A stretch of DNA of 30,745 nucleotides from Coptodactyla brooksi (GCA_033557675.1 JAWQRM010000103.1:1-30745); one strand, 5' to 3'; positions 18,500-29,360 are shown, counted from the stretch's first letter. Translations and numbers: made by a program. Notes: generated from the sequence alone by a model not told the origin.

Positions 18500-18646
18500 G
18501 TAACAAAGTTACACAATGTCACCACTACACCACAACCGAAAACTAATTGTTCGACGCTTTGATAATGCCAAGTTGGTTAGCGAAACGTGCGCAGAGCAAT
18601 TATTTTTCAGTTTTGGTGTAGTGGTGACATTATTTAACTACGTTAC
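18500..18646 (+). ncRNA. second hammerhead-like hairpin (candidate, degenerate)
   Basis: Arms 18500-18549 and 18597-18646 are complementary over nearly their length (ATGTCACCACTACACC at 18516 against GGTGTAGTGGTGACAT ending 18630; outer GTAAC against GTTAC). At the tip, TTGATAATGCCA, a short G-C-containing hairpin GCCAAGTTGGTTAGC, GAAAC at 18582-18586 and GTGCG resemble the hammerhead order CTGANGA, helix II, GAAAC, helix III. The first box reads TTGATAA rather than CTGATGA, so a working ribozyme is unlikely. The layout matches the hairpin at 9496-9634. Alternative: an ordinary foldback repeat of about 147 bases. Confidence 0.3.
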
Positions 18647-18649
18647 ATC

Positions 18650-20232
18650 AATACAGGAAAATTATATCATTTGTAGCAACACGCGTGGGAAAGCAAACTC
18701 ACTGGGAATATTGTACGGTAATTTATTCTGTTTTGCAGCCGTCGTTCTTCAAATGATCCGTAAAGTCAAACAATGCGGAAATCATTCCCTGCTCTGTCAT
18801 AGCCCCGTATCCAGTTCGTCGTAGTAATGTGAATAATTCTACATTTGAATGAACATGCGCAACGTGTATTCAAATTTAATTGTTCCAATAACTGTATTTT
18901 TAAATCCCAAAATTCCCTCTCCAAAACCAACAACCTTGTTTCGTGTTTTTCCGCTATACCCACCCAATATTTCCGTATCCTGGCACTTAATTCTGGAAAG
19001 CAAACAATTACGAGAACGGTACATGATTTTTTTTCTTCGCGTTGAAACGAGATAAACTCGTTCGTCATCCCCCGAAGATATTCATCTTTAATTATGACTT
19101 GTTTATTCCACTTTCGCGAGATTGTGTAGCTTCATCTTCGTCTCGCATCCGCATCCGAACTCCGGATGTAATCTAGTCGATTTGGGGCGAATTTGCTCGT
19201 AAAAAAACAAGGGTAAATTTCCAACGGTCGTTACAACGAAATTCGGTGATTTATCGCATTTCGTTTTTCCAATACTAATACTAAATAAGTTGTGATGCCA
19301 CTCAGTCGTTTCGCTTGCTTTAGGGTTCCGAAGCTAATTTTTAACGTAGAAACTGGAGAAGTAATAACACGACTCTCGACAGTTTCCTTTCTTTTGTCAG
19401 GATGCTTAGATGATTGATATCAAGAGAATATAAAATCGATATAAAGCATTTAAACGCAATACAGTAAACTTCCTGACTATTTCTTAGTTAAAATATTTAA
19501 ATAAATATGAGTTTCGAAAAGACTTTCAGATTGAATTCATGTTCATCATCTTTCGATGCAAATTGTTGTAATTAATTTAAATCTTGGGTTTTCTTTCCTA
19601 TTGTTTGTTCAAGAGAGAATTGCACCAAACACATTCAATATTTTTGTTTATTGAGGGTTCAGTTTAATTATGCAATTCTTTCAGATAAGGGTGGTTCTCA
19701 AAATACTTTAGAGCCCCAAGTTATTTTTTGACATTACCTTCAAATTACAATTTTTTATGTATCAATATTTCCGCATTCACATCTTTGGTAGACTGTGTAC
19801 CAGGAACACCCAGCAAAACCAAAAAATTTCAAAACAAGACTTGCAATTAACTGCACTGACATCATTAATTAATACTCAGGAACATTCAAACTGCTATTTC
19901 ATGCGTCAATGATTATCACTTAACCAAAACAAGTAATTAACCGACAACAAAATGAACAAAACTTACACAACACATCACAATGTATATAACAATGAACTAT
20001 ACGTTTACAAGTTTAAAAATGTAATGTGCATATACAAAAGCAAAATAACAGGCTATGTAAGATATGTTTTTCTATGTAAAATTGTTCAGTTAGGTCCATA
20101 ATTCGACATTTGCTACAAATTTGTACTATTTTAGCTTTCTATAATCTACGTAGGTAGATCCAAAAAAAACGTTTACAAGCAGAAGCATTTGAAACGTAAC
20201 AATTGTGGACATATAATTGTTCTGACAAATGC
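18650..20232. other. gene-free stretch with a CpG-richer block
   Basis: The portion 19060-19390 is noticeably CpG-rich (TTCGTCTCGCATCCGCATCC at 19137-19156) and free of repeats, unlike the AT-rich DNA around it. Frames over 18766-19068 overlap on both strands and match no family I know. From 19400 to 20230 I see nothing recognisable except AT-rich sequence leading to the Penelope-like relic. Confidence 0.4.
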
Positions 20233-20515
20233 CTAAACAGGTTTGAAGACTATGTGGAAAAGTAAAGGCCAGATGTGTCTCTTGATTCCCATTTCTATCT
20301 TGTTTCTATTGTTAATAAATACTTTTTCCTTTGCCTTGTAAACTTTTTTTTGGATTACCCCTCGTATTATGTGTCCAGTTTCCATTTGGTGGTTATAAAG
20401 ACTAGATGAGGAACGTGTTTTGTGTTCTTTAATTCTAGATTTTAATTTTCGACCAATTTGACCCACATATATATACCATTTAAATTCATGTATGGTATTG
20501 TATATATACCACTTT
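20233..20515 (-). pseudogene. GIY-YIG endonuclease domain of Penelope-like element
   Basis: GIY at about 20500 and, after a small frame break near 20465, GQIGRKLKSRIKEHKTRSSS, SLYNHQMETGHII, IQKKVYKAKEKVFIN. These are the GIY...Y(V/I)GQTGR.(L)..R..EH and (H)...(T/D)GH blocks of Penelope nucleases, which introduce the DNA nick used for retrotransposition. Ends at a stop at 20233. Confidence 0.75.
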
Positions 20516-20786
20516 TATTATGGATATGTATAGGTTGTTTACAATTACTCAAATTGTTGTATACAGTGGATTTAATAGTAAATACTGGATTTATATTATA
20601 TTTGTATAATAGCCGTTTAAGTTTTATATTAGATTTGTTGAAACTAAGTTTTTTGTATGTAGATTACGTTTGAGAAATGTTTATATTATTATTAAATAAA
20701 GGGTCACGTTTTAGTTTAAGTTGATATTCTAATTTGTTGATCAGCTTTTTGGGATAGTTGTATGAACAGGCTAAATCACAAATACA

Positions 20787-21430
20787 TTATATTTCTTTTT
20801 GTTTATTAATATCATTAAGTGAGTAATTATAGCATCTGTTAAGAAAATATCTGAAAGAAGATAGTTTGTATGACAAAGGGTGGTTGGATTCATACGGTAT
20901 GATTATGTGTTTATTAGTGGGTTTGCGAAAAATATCATATTGTAATGTATGGTTCTTTTTAGATATTGTTAAGTCTAAAAAATTAAGTTTATTGTCTTTT
21001 TCTATTTCTATAGTAAATTGTATATTGGAGGCTATGTTGTTAAGGTGTGTGAAAATCATTTAGTTGCTTATTATTACCTGTCCTTATACAAAATATATCA
21101 TCGACATAAAGTATCCACTTGTTAATGTATTTGTTAAAAGGATTAAGAGCGTTAATTATATGTTTCATTTCTAAATCATTAATGTATAGATCTACTAAAT
21201 AGCCTGCTAGTGCCATGCCCATAGGTACACCTTCAGTAGCTTGAAATATATGATTATTAAAAGTATAATAATTATTACGGATGACGTGATTTAATAATTT
21301 TTGGATATGATTAGTTCATTTTGGTTTTTAATGTGAGTTGATAAGAGACTTGTAGTGATACTAATAGTATCATTAATTGAAACGTTGCTGTATAAGTTAA
21401 CAATGTCAAAAGATAAAATAACAAGTACAA
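20787..21430 (-). pseudogene. Penelope-like reverse transcriptase segment
   Basis: Motif A (SFDIVNLYSNV), the PMG motif (GVPMGMALAGYLVDLYIND), YVDD, and the post-palm block FLDLTIS...YDIFRKPT..H are all present in the normal order. One frame shift separates the YVDD frame (ending near 21040) from the next (21059-20787); another lies near 21225. The N-terminal fingers region is missing or decayed beyond 21490. Confidence 0.8.
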
Positions 21431-21499
21431 TTCTGATTGGGCAAATTTTTAGTCTGTTCTATGAATTTAAGAGGAGTCTTTTAGTCTGTTCTATTGACG

Positions 21500-22610
21500 A
21501 ATTTGTTATAACACCAAAGGTTGCAAATCCACAATTCACTGGTATTATACACCACCACCTGTTATCTACCACTGATATATGGTAGATAACTGTAGAAGGT
21601 TGATTGGTTCCTTTTTTCATTTGATAGCCTTACAAAAGGCCCAGATGATGACAATGCGAATGAGGAAACAACTAAAAATTAAATACACAATTGAACAGCA
21701 AAATCTTCAGCTAAAAAGTCACGTGGTGCTTTTATTGCTACGATCGTTATATTTTTCATTATGCCTAAAATATTTGTATGCCTAAAATAATAAAATTGTA
21801 AAAGCCCTAGGTTTATTTATTAGTGGTTTAGAACATAGAACATGGATTGCTGGAAATCGTGGAATTCCAAAAACACTCCAAATTGATTGAAAAAGGATTT
21901 TTGAGAAAACCATCTTTACATTATGGTGCTCTGTTATCACTTGTGCTATTATAACCCGTATTCTAAGACTGTTAAGTTTCGGGGATCGTAACATGTTAAT
22001 TAAAACATTTATCCTTATAACTAGCTAAGCAAGTTTTAAATCAAAAAGTTTCTAAATGTTTTAAGCTCGTTATATTTTTAGTAAGCACATTGGGGTGTAC
22101 TTACACGTTTCAATACAATTTTTGAATTTCACTTTGCACATGCAGATCTCTTTGTATAACTAGGTTAGGTACATACCGGAGAGTATTAACCCTCATATGA
22201 GGAACTTTGTTCTAAAATCGCTCTAAAATCTCAACTTTCCCTGCTCTAGAGTTGAATTCCATATTGGCTGCCAGATAGTTTTATGTAAATTTGTTCAGTA
22301 CTGCAGTTTATTAAGTTATAGACCCAGTTGTAGTACTTCCTTGCATGTATCTCTAATTAAGTTTTTTTGTGCATTCCTAGGTAAGTAACCATATGCACTT
22401 TTCTCAGCAGTTAATTATTTAGCGAAAATGCTTGTTATGACCTTTTACCGCTGGATAACGTGTCCTCGATGTCTGTTATTTAAGAATTTTAGCTAGGATG
22501 AAGGATTTCCTAACTTTGGAATATAGATTGATTTGCTACCCCATACATTTGCTCGCTAATACCATTCTTCTGTCTAAAACTAAATCATTTATAAGTATAT
22601 TAGAATGGGG
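21500..22610. other. no supported gene
   Basis: Frames at 21579-21785 (+) and 21782-21994 (-) are unrecognised. TCTACCACTGATATATGGTAGA at 21567-21588 is a short hairpin. Nothing else stands out. Confidence 0.45.
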
Positions 22611-22611
22611 T

Positions 22612-22690
22612 TTTTTATATATATGTATATATATATATATATAGCTATATGTAATAAATATTATATACATATATTACATAATATCGTGTA
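22612..22690. repeat. (TA)n microsatellite and AT palindromic tract
   Basis: A run of TATATATATATATATATA near 22620-22642 followed by AT-rich imperfect palindromes. Confidence 0.85.
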
Positions 22691-22865
22691 ATGTAAACTC
22701 CCGATTATTCTTGCACAGATTAATTGAGTGGCGGATTATCCATGCATAGTTTTTTTATTTAATAACGTGCGTTTTGTTCTTTTTGTAAACACCGAATTCT
22801 GGGAAGTTCCCAAAATGTACGCTAGATATAGCTATTTGTCATATGCGTTTTCAGTTTTCACTACG

Positions 22866-23575
22866 AAAATAGAAAACTTTTCACTTTTCGTGAAAAGAGT
22901 AAGTAGTGAGATTGCTGAAAAGATACAAATTGGTACACAGACTATTCGGAACACAGACAATCCAGAAAAACTTGTGGAACTTTCGTCAAAATTTGATAGC
23001 AGAGCAGGGCGCTCCAAACGAAAATTATGAAGACAACCACTTATGATGACCTAGACAAAGCATTAATTCCATGGTTTCGACAAAAGCACGCTGAAGGCAC
23101 TATCTCTAACATCTACCTCATGCCCAATATAGTGTGCAAGAAGATTAATTTATGTTTTAAAGCGTTAGGTCTACAAGGCGACATTGATGTTTCATTGGGT
23201 TGGTTGAGCATTGATGTTGAAGGATCCGAACATTTTTGTCAGGACTTCAATAATTGTGTTAGACAGGGTATACAATGGCAGCAAATCTATAATTCTGATG
23301 AAACTAGTGTATATTCGAAAATGCTTCCCTAAAAAACTTTACATAGTAGTGCAGGAATTCATGCGCTGGGACATAAAATTATAAAAGAACGCATGACAGC
23401 TACCTGCTGTTTAAACGCACCAGAAAGTCATAAACTAAGACTTGTGGTGATAGGGAAAGCTAAGAAGGATGATCCTCAAAAAAAGTGGAGCTGAGAATTT
23501 GCCAATGAATTGTTATCATCAAAGAAGAGCTCGAATGGGTAAGAGCAGTTCGATTTCATCTTCCCTCTTACTGGG
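22866..23575 (+). pseudogene. jerky-type (pogo/CENP-B) transposase relic, N-terminal half
   Basis: KIENFSLFVKRVSSEIAEKI (22866), QTIRNTDNPEKLVELSSKFD and RSKRKLMKTTTYDDLDKALI, PWFRQKHAEG span the first HTH and the start of the CENP-B domain; then SLGWLSIDVEGS, CQDFNNCVRQG and QIYNSDETSVYSKMLP (to 23331) carry the first catalytic Asp of the DDE triad (YN(S/A)DET). After a stop, HALGHKIIKERMTATCCLNA, PESHKLRLVVIGKAKK and ENLPMNCYHQ continue the family's A..KERIT(V/A)..C.NA.G.HKL.L.VIGK.KK..(N)LP order to about 23575. The C-terminal half is absent. Jerky-like genes are relatives of pogo/Tigger; this one has stops at 23030/23332 and further shifts. Confidence 0.85.
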
Positions 23576-23699
23576 ATATGAACAGTGCAATTTTAACAAA
23601 GTTAATTAATTACTAACGATAATATTGAGCTTACGTAAGTATCAAAAAAAAAAGAAAAATAGATTACCAGTGTTATAACTATGTATATCATAAGAGTTT

Positions 23700-24960
23700 T
23701 AACTAGAGTTTATTTTACGAGTTTGCAAGATTTAGTTTGTTTCAGCCTTCTCACGCCTTGACTGTTATCCAACAATAGAATGGCTTTCACATTAGTATGT
23801 CGTTCTTCATGTTTGAATGCGTAATCTTGAACTACTTCATTTACCTATTTGATGGCTAGGTCGTTATGAAGTTCCTCATTGGTCACATAACGATAGGCGT
23901 CGGTAATGATTCTAAGAAATTTATTCTGACGTCGTTGAATTATAAGTTTGTATGTTTTTTAGTACATCCCCAAACCTGAATACCGTAAGTCCAAATAGGT
24001 TTAATTATGGACAAGTAGATTAGCCTTTGGGAATTTAGGTTGTACTTGGATTTTCTTCTAATCAACCAGTACATGGTGCTTCCAGTTTAGCCTTCCATGA
24101 AGATGCAGTCCAAGGTATTTTGCTGACTGAGCTTGTGGTATCATAACACCATTTAATAACAAATTTTGATCGCTACGTTTATGACGAAACGTGTATATAA
24201 CATGGATAGATTTTGCTCCATGGAGTTTACTCTTTCAATCCTTCGTTCATTGGCTGATGTTGTTTATTGCAAATAGGGGTCTTTCGGTAGCTTTTGCTTG
24301 ATTAGCATCGGTGGCCATTATTACAGTATCATTGGCAAGCATGCCCAAGACTGTATTTTCTATTAAAGGAATATCAGCTGCGTAGGGTAAGTACAAAAGG
24401 GGCCCAATGACACTTCCTTGAAGAGCTCCTGCTGATATTTGATGGAATAAAGAAAATGCTTCTTGATGTGCAACTGTGAACGTTCTTTCGGATAGGCGTG
24501 AGATTAATAATTGACAGTAGTTACGAGGTAATATTTGGGCTAACTTATAGATAAGGCCTTGATGTCATACTCTATCGGAAACTTGGGAGGCATCTAGAAA
24601 AATGGCAGGGTAGAACTTCTTTTCTTCAAACGCACGTTCAATGTAGTGTGGAGTGATGATGACGGAATCCGAATTGAAAACCTGGAATCTGGTTTCTTCA
24701 GCATTATTATCTGTGCCATCTTGAAGCACTCTGGAATAGATTGTTGCCTTAAAGATGCATTAAACAGATAAGTCAGGATTATAGATAAGTAGCTGTTTTT
24801 GGTAGCTCTTTAAGAATGCCAGGGGAAATTCATTTATTCCTGGGGCTTTCTTGGGGTTGATGTTATCAATTTCTTGTGCTATTTCCATTGGTGTTATCAT
24901 TTTAAAAGGCACATTTGATTGGCACACGTATGTTAGATCCACCGTCGATTGGATGTCATT
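23700..24960 (-). pseudogene. jockey-clade retrotransposon RT relic (copy 2)
   Basis: On the - strand: FKMITPMEIAQEIDNINPKK then APGINEFPLAFL (24830-24905), ERAFEEKKFYPAIFLDASQV (about 24570-24640), LISRLSERTFTVAHQEAFSL, ISAGALQGSVIGPLLYLPYA and ADIP (24360-24500), GMLANDTVIMATDANQAKAT (24290-24345), IKPIWTYGIQVWGCTKKH (about 23950-24010), and YAFKHEERHTNVKAILLLDN to LVK with a stop near 23712. This is the whole jockey RT and C-terminus in correct order. The catalytic box is LAND rather than FADD. Stops and shifts are spread along it. Much of the gag/endonuclease 5' part is missing. Confidence 0.88.
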
Positions 24961-24964
24961 CGCT

Positions 24965-25730
24965 TGAAAATAATGCCAGATATTGCGTCAATAATTCCAC
25001 CTTTCCATTATCATAGACAGTTGTCTAACTTTTAAATAAAGCTTTGTCCCATCAGAGTGAAAATGCGTTAGGATATCTACTGAGTAGCTAAGTGATTGTA
25101 ACAACTCCTAGATACTGTTTTATTAAAAGTTCTGTGGTCCAGGCCCTCTTCGATTCATCCAATCTTTCCATTATCGTCGAAAATATATTTCCATTGTACG
25201 CCTCGTCTTAGGTGGCACATGCAACACAATGGCGAAAATATTATAGTTCGAAACATGCTAAAGCTGTCGCCCGTGTTGGTGATTTTCGAATAACAGGCGG
25301 CATGGCGACGCCTACGACGCTTTCCTAAGTGCACCTCTCAAAAGCAGTGGTGCTGCGGCCGTCGCTGTCGCCAGCGCCTGACAATAACACAGGCAGTCCC
25401 CAGACCGGACTGTCTCGTTAATGCATATCGTACAATAAGCCGGGAATTGGTTTGGAAACGTATACATAACTAGCTGCGCTAATAGGGTTATTTTGGAGCA
25501 GGAGAATTGCTGATAATTTGGCTCCTTTGACCTCTCTGCGTAATAGGAGCTTAAGCCACAGCTACCGCTTTCTGGTAAATTGTTTCGTAGATGAGGGGCC
25601 CAATGTAGGTAATATGCACTTGCGAAAATAAGGATGAAGAACCGCTAGAAGAAGAATAGCAGAAAACTAAGTTAAAAAGGTTAAGTTTTTTGGTTGAATG
25701 TGTTAAACAAATTATTGAGGAATGTGCAAT
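24965..25730. other. no supported gene; CpG-richer block
   Basis: Around 25190-25620 the DNA is CpG- and GC-richer (CGGCCGTCGCTGTCGCCAGC at 25356-25375) with no repeats. I could not recognise an exon in it by splice sites plus family similarity. The part before 25190 may contain decayed 5' sequence of the neighbouring jockey relic. Confidence 0.4.
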
Positions 25731-25734
25731 TCAA

Positions 25735-26020
25735 TAAACACAAACTTCAAAGGTTTCTCGACCAAGTATGAGTTTAATTGGAAAACCTATACGTTTCGTC
25801 GGTAACTGTCCGGCTACTCGCAAATCGTGAGTAATTTCAATTTTTTTAACGTACACCTTATTTTTAAAAAATCCCCTAAAGGGATCCATTTGTTTGATAG
25901 GCATTGAAATCCTTTTTTCAATTTGTTGAAAATAAATGTGCTCATCACGAAAATCCTTTCCCATCCTGTTGGCTGGTCCGCCCTGCTAGCTATAGTAGAT
26001 GGAGAGCTGGTAAACATTTT
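25735..26020 (-). pseudogene. Tc1/mariner-superfamily-like DDE transposase relic (copy 1)
   Basis: On the - strand two frames overlap: FIFNKLKKGFQCLSNKWI (about 25880-25940) and RDEHIYFQQIEKRI, then FFKNKVYVKKIEITHDLR (25800-25870) and ILGRETFEVCVY to 25731. These fit pieces of the DDE pattern DEA.FQQDGAPPH...NRWIGRRG..EWP.RSPDLTPLDFFLWG.(L)K(N)KVYV..I....LR...., but the WIGRRG...SPDLTP...W block between the two pieces has been lost. About 64 bases align well with the copy at 29600-29660. It is inactive. Confidence 0.6.
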
Positions 26021-26039
26021 TGGGTAGGTATTTGACAGC

Positions 26040-26405
26040 TAGCGAAAATTTGTGTAACGCTTCTTTTCTAATGTCCGAATGCAAAATCGAAGACTGAAAA
26101 GTTGTGGAAGCTAGTCAACCCTTGAATTTATTAATTTTCGAAATTTTATATGCAAAACGAATATTGCATTCACGCATAACACGCTGGGATTTAGACAGAA
26201 TAATATCCATACCCAGAAATAAATATTCTTAAAAGGACAGGCCATTTTGATGGAAATTTTTACCTGCCAGGTGATGGGAATGTTATATGTGAGTGCGAGT
26301 AAGCTCCAGCAAATTGTTGTGGTTGAGGTGTTTGTTAGACCACAGATCACCGTTTCGCTATAATAATCTAAAATAACATATTGCACAATATAGAAGGAAA
26401 CGTTG
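26040..26405. other. no supported gene
   Basis: A 110-codon - strand frame (26111-26443) overlaps the tail of the jerky-type relic; beyond that tail it resembles nothing I recognise. Its length alone is weak evidence. Probably decayed transposon sequence. Confidence 0.4.
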
Positions 26406-26409
26406 AATT

Positions 26410-27483
26410 GGAAAAAATTTACCGAGTAGCCATCGACTGGCATATCTTTGATACCTCTTTCACATTTTCAATTGTTTCTTCCTGATTCTCAATCTCTTCT
26501 CCAGTTTCTCTGCTGTCAGGCCAAAGTTTATTCCATCCTTTTTTCAAATTGCCTTTAGTAAGAGTCTTTCATGTTAAGTTTTTTAGAAAATTCAACAACA
26601 TTCTCTTCGGTATCTTCAGATAAAAGAAATCTGCGTAAAATTTATTTTCTGTGCATTCTTTTGACCTTTTCAGTGATTGCCTGATCCATAGGCTAGATCA
26701 GTGTGGCGTTCGGTGGAAGAAACAGGACCTCAAATCGTTTGTCAATAAGATGTAATATTTCAGTAGATGGGTTAGTCGGCGTATTATCCATTATGAGCAA
26801 CACTTTTCCCTGAAGATTTTTTTCTTCCCAAAACTTTGTAACGTTTAGAATGAACGCATTTTTGCAACAGTCGACAAATATGTCACTATTCATCCAGGCG
26901 CTTTTTTGTGCCTTGTACATCACTGGAAGCTGGGTTACATTCTTGAAATACCTTGGTTTTTTCTTTATTCAAATGACCAATAGGGGTAATTTATGTTCGC
27001 CGCTAGCATTTGCATAAACCTTACCAGTAATTTTCTACTTGCTCATTTTAAAGCCAGGAGCTGCTGTTTCTCGATGCAGCTAATGATTTTCGTGGCAGAG
27101 ATTTCCAGTTCAATCCAGTTTCGTAAACGCAGTTGTAAAGGTCATCTCTCGGAAAGCCATTGTTTATAACAAAATTAAAAAATGATATTTTAAATGATTC
27201 TGCGGCAGAACAGTGGGGAATAAAATCTCCCTTTGAATACTGAGTTCTCTTATTCCGTATCTTAACTTAAAATTTTTTAACCAGCCAGTGCTACAAAATG
27301 GTCCACCCAATTGCTTGTTAAAATAAAGAGCCTTTTCACATATTAATCTCGTAGTTTCACTCCATAAATTTTCGCTAGTACCGAACCTGCTTCACCTTTC
27401 TCAAGCTTATTCAAAATCACCATTTTATTTTCGATCGTAAGAAAGTTATGTTTTCTTTTCACTGACCCAGAAGACGATGCCAT
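26410..27483 (-). pseudogene. jerky-type (pogo/CENP-B) transposase relic, nearly full length
   Basis: Starts at ATG 27483: MASSSGSVKRKHNFLTIENK then MVILNKLEKGEAGSVLAKIY, the first HTH of jerky-like transposases. After a region of decay come HKLPLLVI and KPRYFKNVTQLP (26935-26990), MYKAQKSAWMNSDIFVDCCK (26863-26920), LQGKVLLIMDNTPTNPS (second catalytic Asp in MDN, about 26760-26810), EVLFLPPNATLIQPMDQAIT (about 26675-26735) and, at about 26480-26550, GNLKKGWNKLWPDSRE. Frames shift at least four times. The first catalytic Asp region (around 27100-27200) is unclear. It is a different copy, in opposite orientation, from the relic at 22866-23575, and its stronger conservation suggests later insertion. 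Confidence 0.85.
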
Positions 27484-27660
27484 AACGTGTAACATACCGT
27501 ATTGAAAAGTTTTAATTGACGCATAGGGAGCTACATATGTACATGACTCCCACCACGAGTTCGTGACCCTCCTCTACCCCACGAGTCCTTGTCCGTCAGT
27601 ACCCAATCTGTCTCGAGAGGATGCGTACTTAGCGCCGCTTGATATCGTTCTTATTACGTA

Positions 27661-28075
27661 CGCTTATTTTTTAACTACTAACAATAAATGTTTATTCATC
27701 TCTTTTCGAACTAAAATAAAAGGTGACCTTAAAATTAAATAAGTCTAATAATGTTAAAAAATAAAACTAAATGAAAGATTCAAAGATGCTTCTTAATTTC
27801 ACCAAACAATACCCCAAACCTGTCGTAGAAAATTCTTCTCACTCTGGAGAGCATTTCTGGAGTAATAGTTTGATGAGCTTGAATAATTTTTATTATAACC
27901 TGATTTTTACGACAGGGTATCGTTTGGCGAAATTAGGAGGCATCTTTGAATCTTTCGTTTAGTTTTATTCTTGAATATTATTAGAATTATTTTATTTTAA
28001 AGTAACTTTAACTTTACTTTAAACGTACGAAAAGAGATGAATAAATATTTACTGTTAGTGGTTATAAAATAAGTG
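27661..28075. mobile_element. foldback MITE, 415 bp, with TA target duplication
   Basis: The left end CGCTTATTTTTTAACTACTA (27661) is complementary to the right end (TAGTGGTTATAAAATAAGTG, 28056-28075), each flanked by TA (27659-27660, 28076-28077). Complementarity continues inward: TTTATTCATCTCTTTTCG (27691) with CGAAAAGAGATGAATAAA; AAAGATTCAAAGATGC (27775) with GCATCTTTGAATCTTT; ACCAAACAATACCCC with its near-complement at about 27920. Arms are about 170-180 bases and the whole element folds into a long hairpin. The TA duplication points to a Tc1/mariner-superfamily source. Confidence 0.88.
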
Positions 28076-28139
28076 TATTCAGGGAACGTGTTCCACCTTA
28101 ACACCGCAGAAGACAACTAAGAAGCACACTTTGACAAAA

Positions 28140-29360
28140 GTACTGAAGAAGCAGATTGGTCACTATAAGACTGGTCAGCCATAGTGAAGTTACAAAAGAA
28201 ATAAAAATAAATATAAATACAAAGAGGTCACCAGGTTGTGTCGTTATAACACGATTAGTTTTAAGAAACCTTCCTAAGAAAGGGGCAGTAAAGAAATATG
28301 TACCAAGAATTTGGAAAACAGCCGAACTAATCATGAGTATTCGAAAGTATTCGAAAAATTATACATAAAAAAATTAAAACCAACAATAAAACAAAAAAGC
28401 AACTACCATCATCAGTTTGATTTTCGGGAACAGCACTCAACCATACTATAAGCCCACAGAACAACAGATGTTATTGAAATCACGCTTCAGGAAAAGATAG
28501 TATATTATTACAGTGTGAGGTGACACACCTTACCAGTAGCCCAGGCCTTTGGTAAGATGTGTCATCGTAAACATCTCCAAACATTACTCAGAATCCTACT
28601 CAAACAATTCTGCGAGATAGTGGAGTCATATATTTCAGAAAGGATGTTTTGGTTGCGACAGGAAGATACTTTAAACCTACTTCGCTAAATACTGGAGTAC
28701 GACAGGGCAGTGTTCTTGGACCAGTCTTGTACCTCTTATCCACCTATGATATTCCTCAACGCCTTGGAATAAAAGTGGCAACCTCCGCAGATGGTACTAC
28801 AATCCTGGTGCTAGGAACTAATCAAGTAGAAGCTACCAGTAAACTACGAGTGGCTGGGAATAATGTCACCTTTTAGACCAGAAAGTGGAAAATAAAACTT
28901 AACTAAAAGAAATCGATGCGTATGGATTTTACGAACAAGAAAATAGAACGGAGAACACCCTTAATTATGGATGTACTGACAGTTTCGTATGCAAACCTTG
29001 ATGCTAAGTTCCGGTAGAAGGAGCATATCAATGAAAAGTGTTCTAGTGAGCTAGTGAGCTAGAAATAAAACATAAAAATGTATTGGTTGCTGGTTACTGG
29101 TTGCCTAGACCATCGAACATCAAAAGAATATATGTTTGGGAACAAAGTGTTGAGAGGTATAGCTGATGCACCCTTGTACGTCAAAAGTTATGGTTTTTGA
29201 CGCGATAAAATCCATCGTGATTTTATGGCATTTTGCCCAAAAATACGAAAATAGATTAAATGGCCATGTCAATGTTAAAGTCGTTCAACAGTTGGACCAT
29301 GGATATCAGCTAAGAAGACTCAGGAGGAGTAAGCCGCAGGATCTGGTGGAGTTATTTGGT
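28140..29360 (+). pseudogene. jockey-clade retrotransposon RT relic (copy 3)
   Basis: On the + strand: VTKEIKININTKRSPGCVVI then LRNLPKKGAVK (28190-28300), IWKTAELIM, HHQFDFREQHST and TTDVIEI (28405-28485), VAQAFGKMCHRKHLQTLLRI and KQFCEIVESYISERMFWLRQ (28540-28660), TGVRQGSVLGPVLYLLSTYD (28695-28755), VATSADGTTILVLGTNQVEA (28775-28835), MRMDFTNKKIERRTPLIMDV (28918-28978), FGNKVLRGIADAPLYVKSYG (29135-29195) and LWHFAQKYENRLNGHVNVKV to LVE (29220-29352). This is an almost complete jockey RT plus C-terminus. The catalytic box is SADG rather than FADD; stops occur at 28875 and 28905 and in several other places. Confidence 0.88.

Larger units (their letters stand above)
20233..21490 (-). mobile_element. 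Penelope-like element relic (RT + GIY-YIG)
   Basis: On the - strand, in order: LSFDIVNLYSNVSINDTISI (RT motif A, about 21355-21415), GVPMGMALAGYLVDLYINDLEM (about 21165-21235), WILYVDDIFCIRTG (catalytic YVDD, about 21075-21110), FLDLTISKKNHTLQYDIFRK then PTNKHIIIPYESNHPLSYKL (20880-20990), and finally GIYTIPYMNLNG, GQIGRKLKSRIKEHKT and SLYNHQMETGHI (20380-20515). RT followed by a C-terminal GIY-YIG nuclease is diagnostic of Penelope-like retroelements, which prime at nuclease-made nicks. YVDD and the GRKLKSRIKEH helix are intact, but frames shift at about 21050, 20780 and 20470. Confidence 0.85.

Noticed and set aside
18766..19068. Overlapping frames on both strands, up to 100 codons
   Set aside because: No family similarity, no splice logic, and mutually overlapping; likely a result of higher GC content lowering stop frequency.
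20180..20210. GCAGAAGCATTTGAAACGTA near the Penelope-like element, resembling a hammerhead fragment
   Set aside because: It lies on the opposite strand to the element, lacks a CTGANGA box, and no helix II can be drawn.
26111..26443. 110-codon frame on the - strand
   Set aside because: Overlaps the tail of a jerky-type relic in another frame and shows no recognisable domain.
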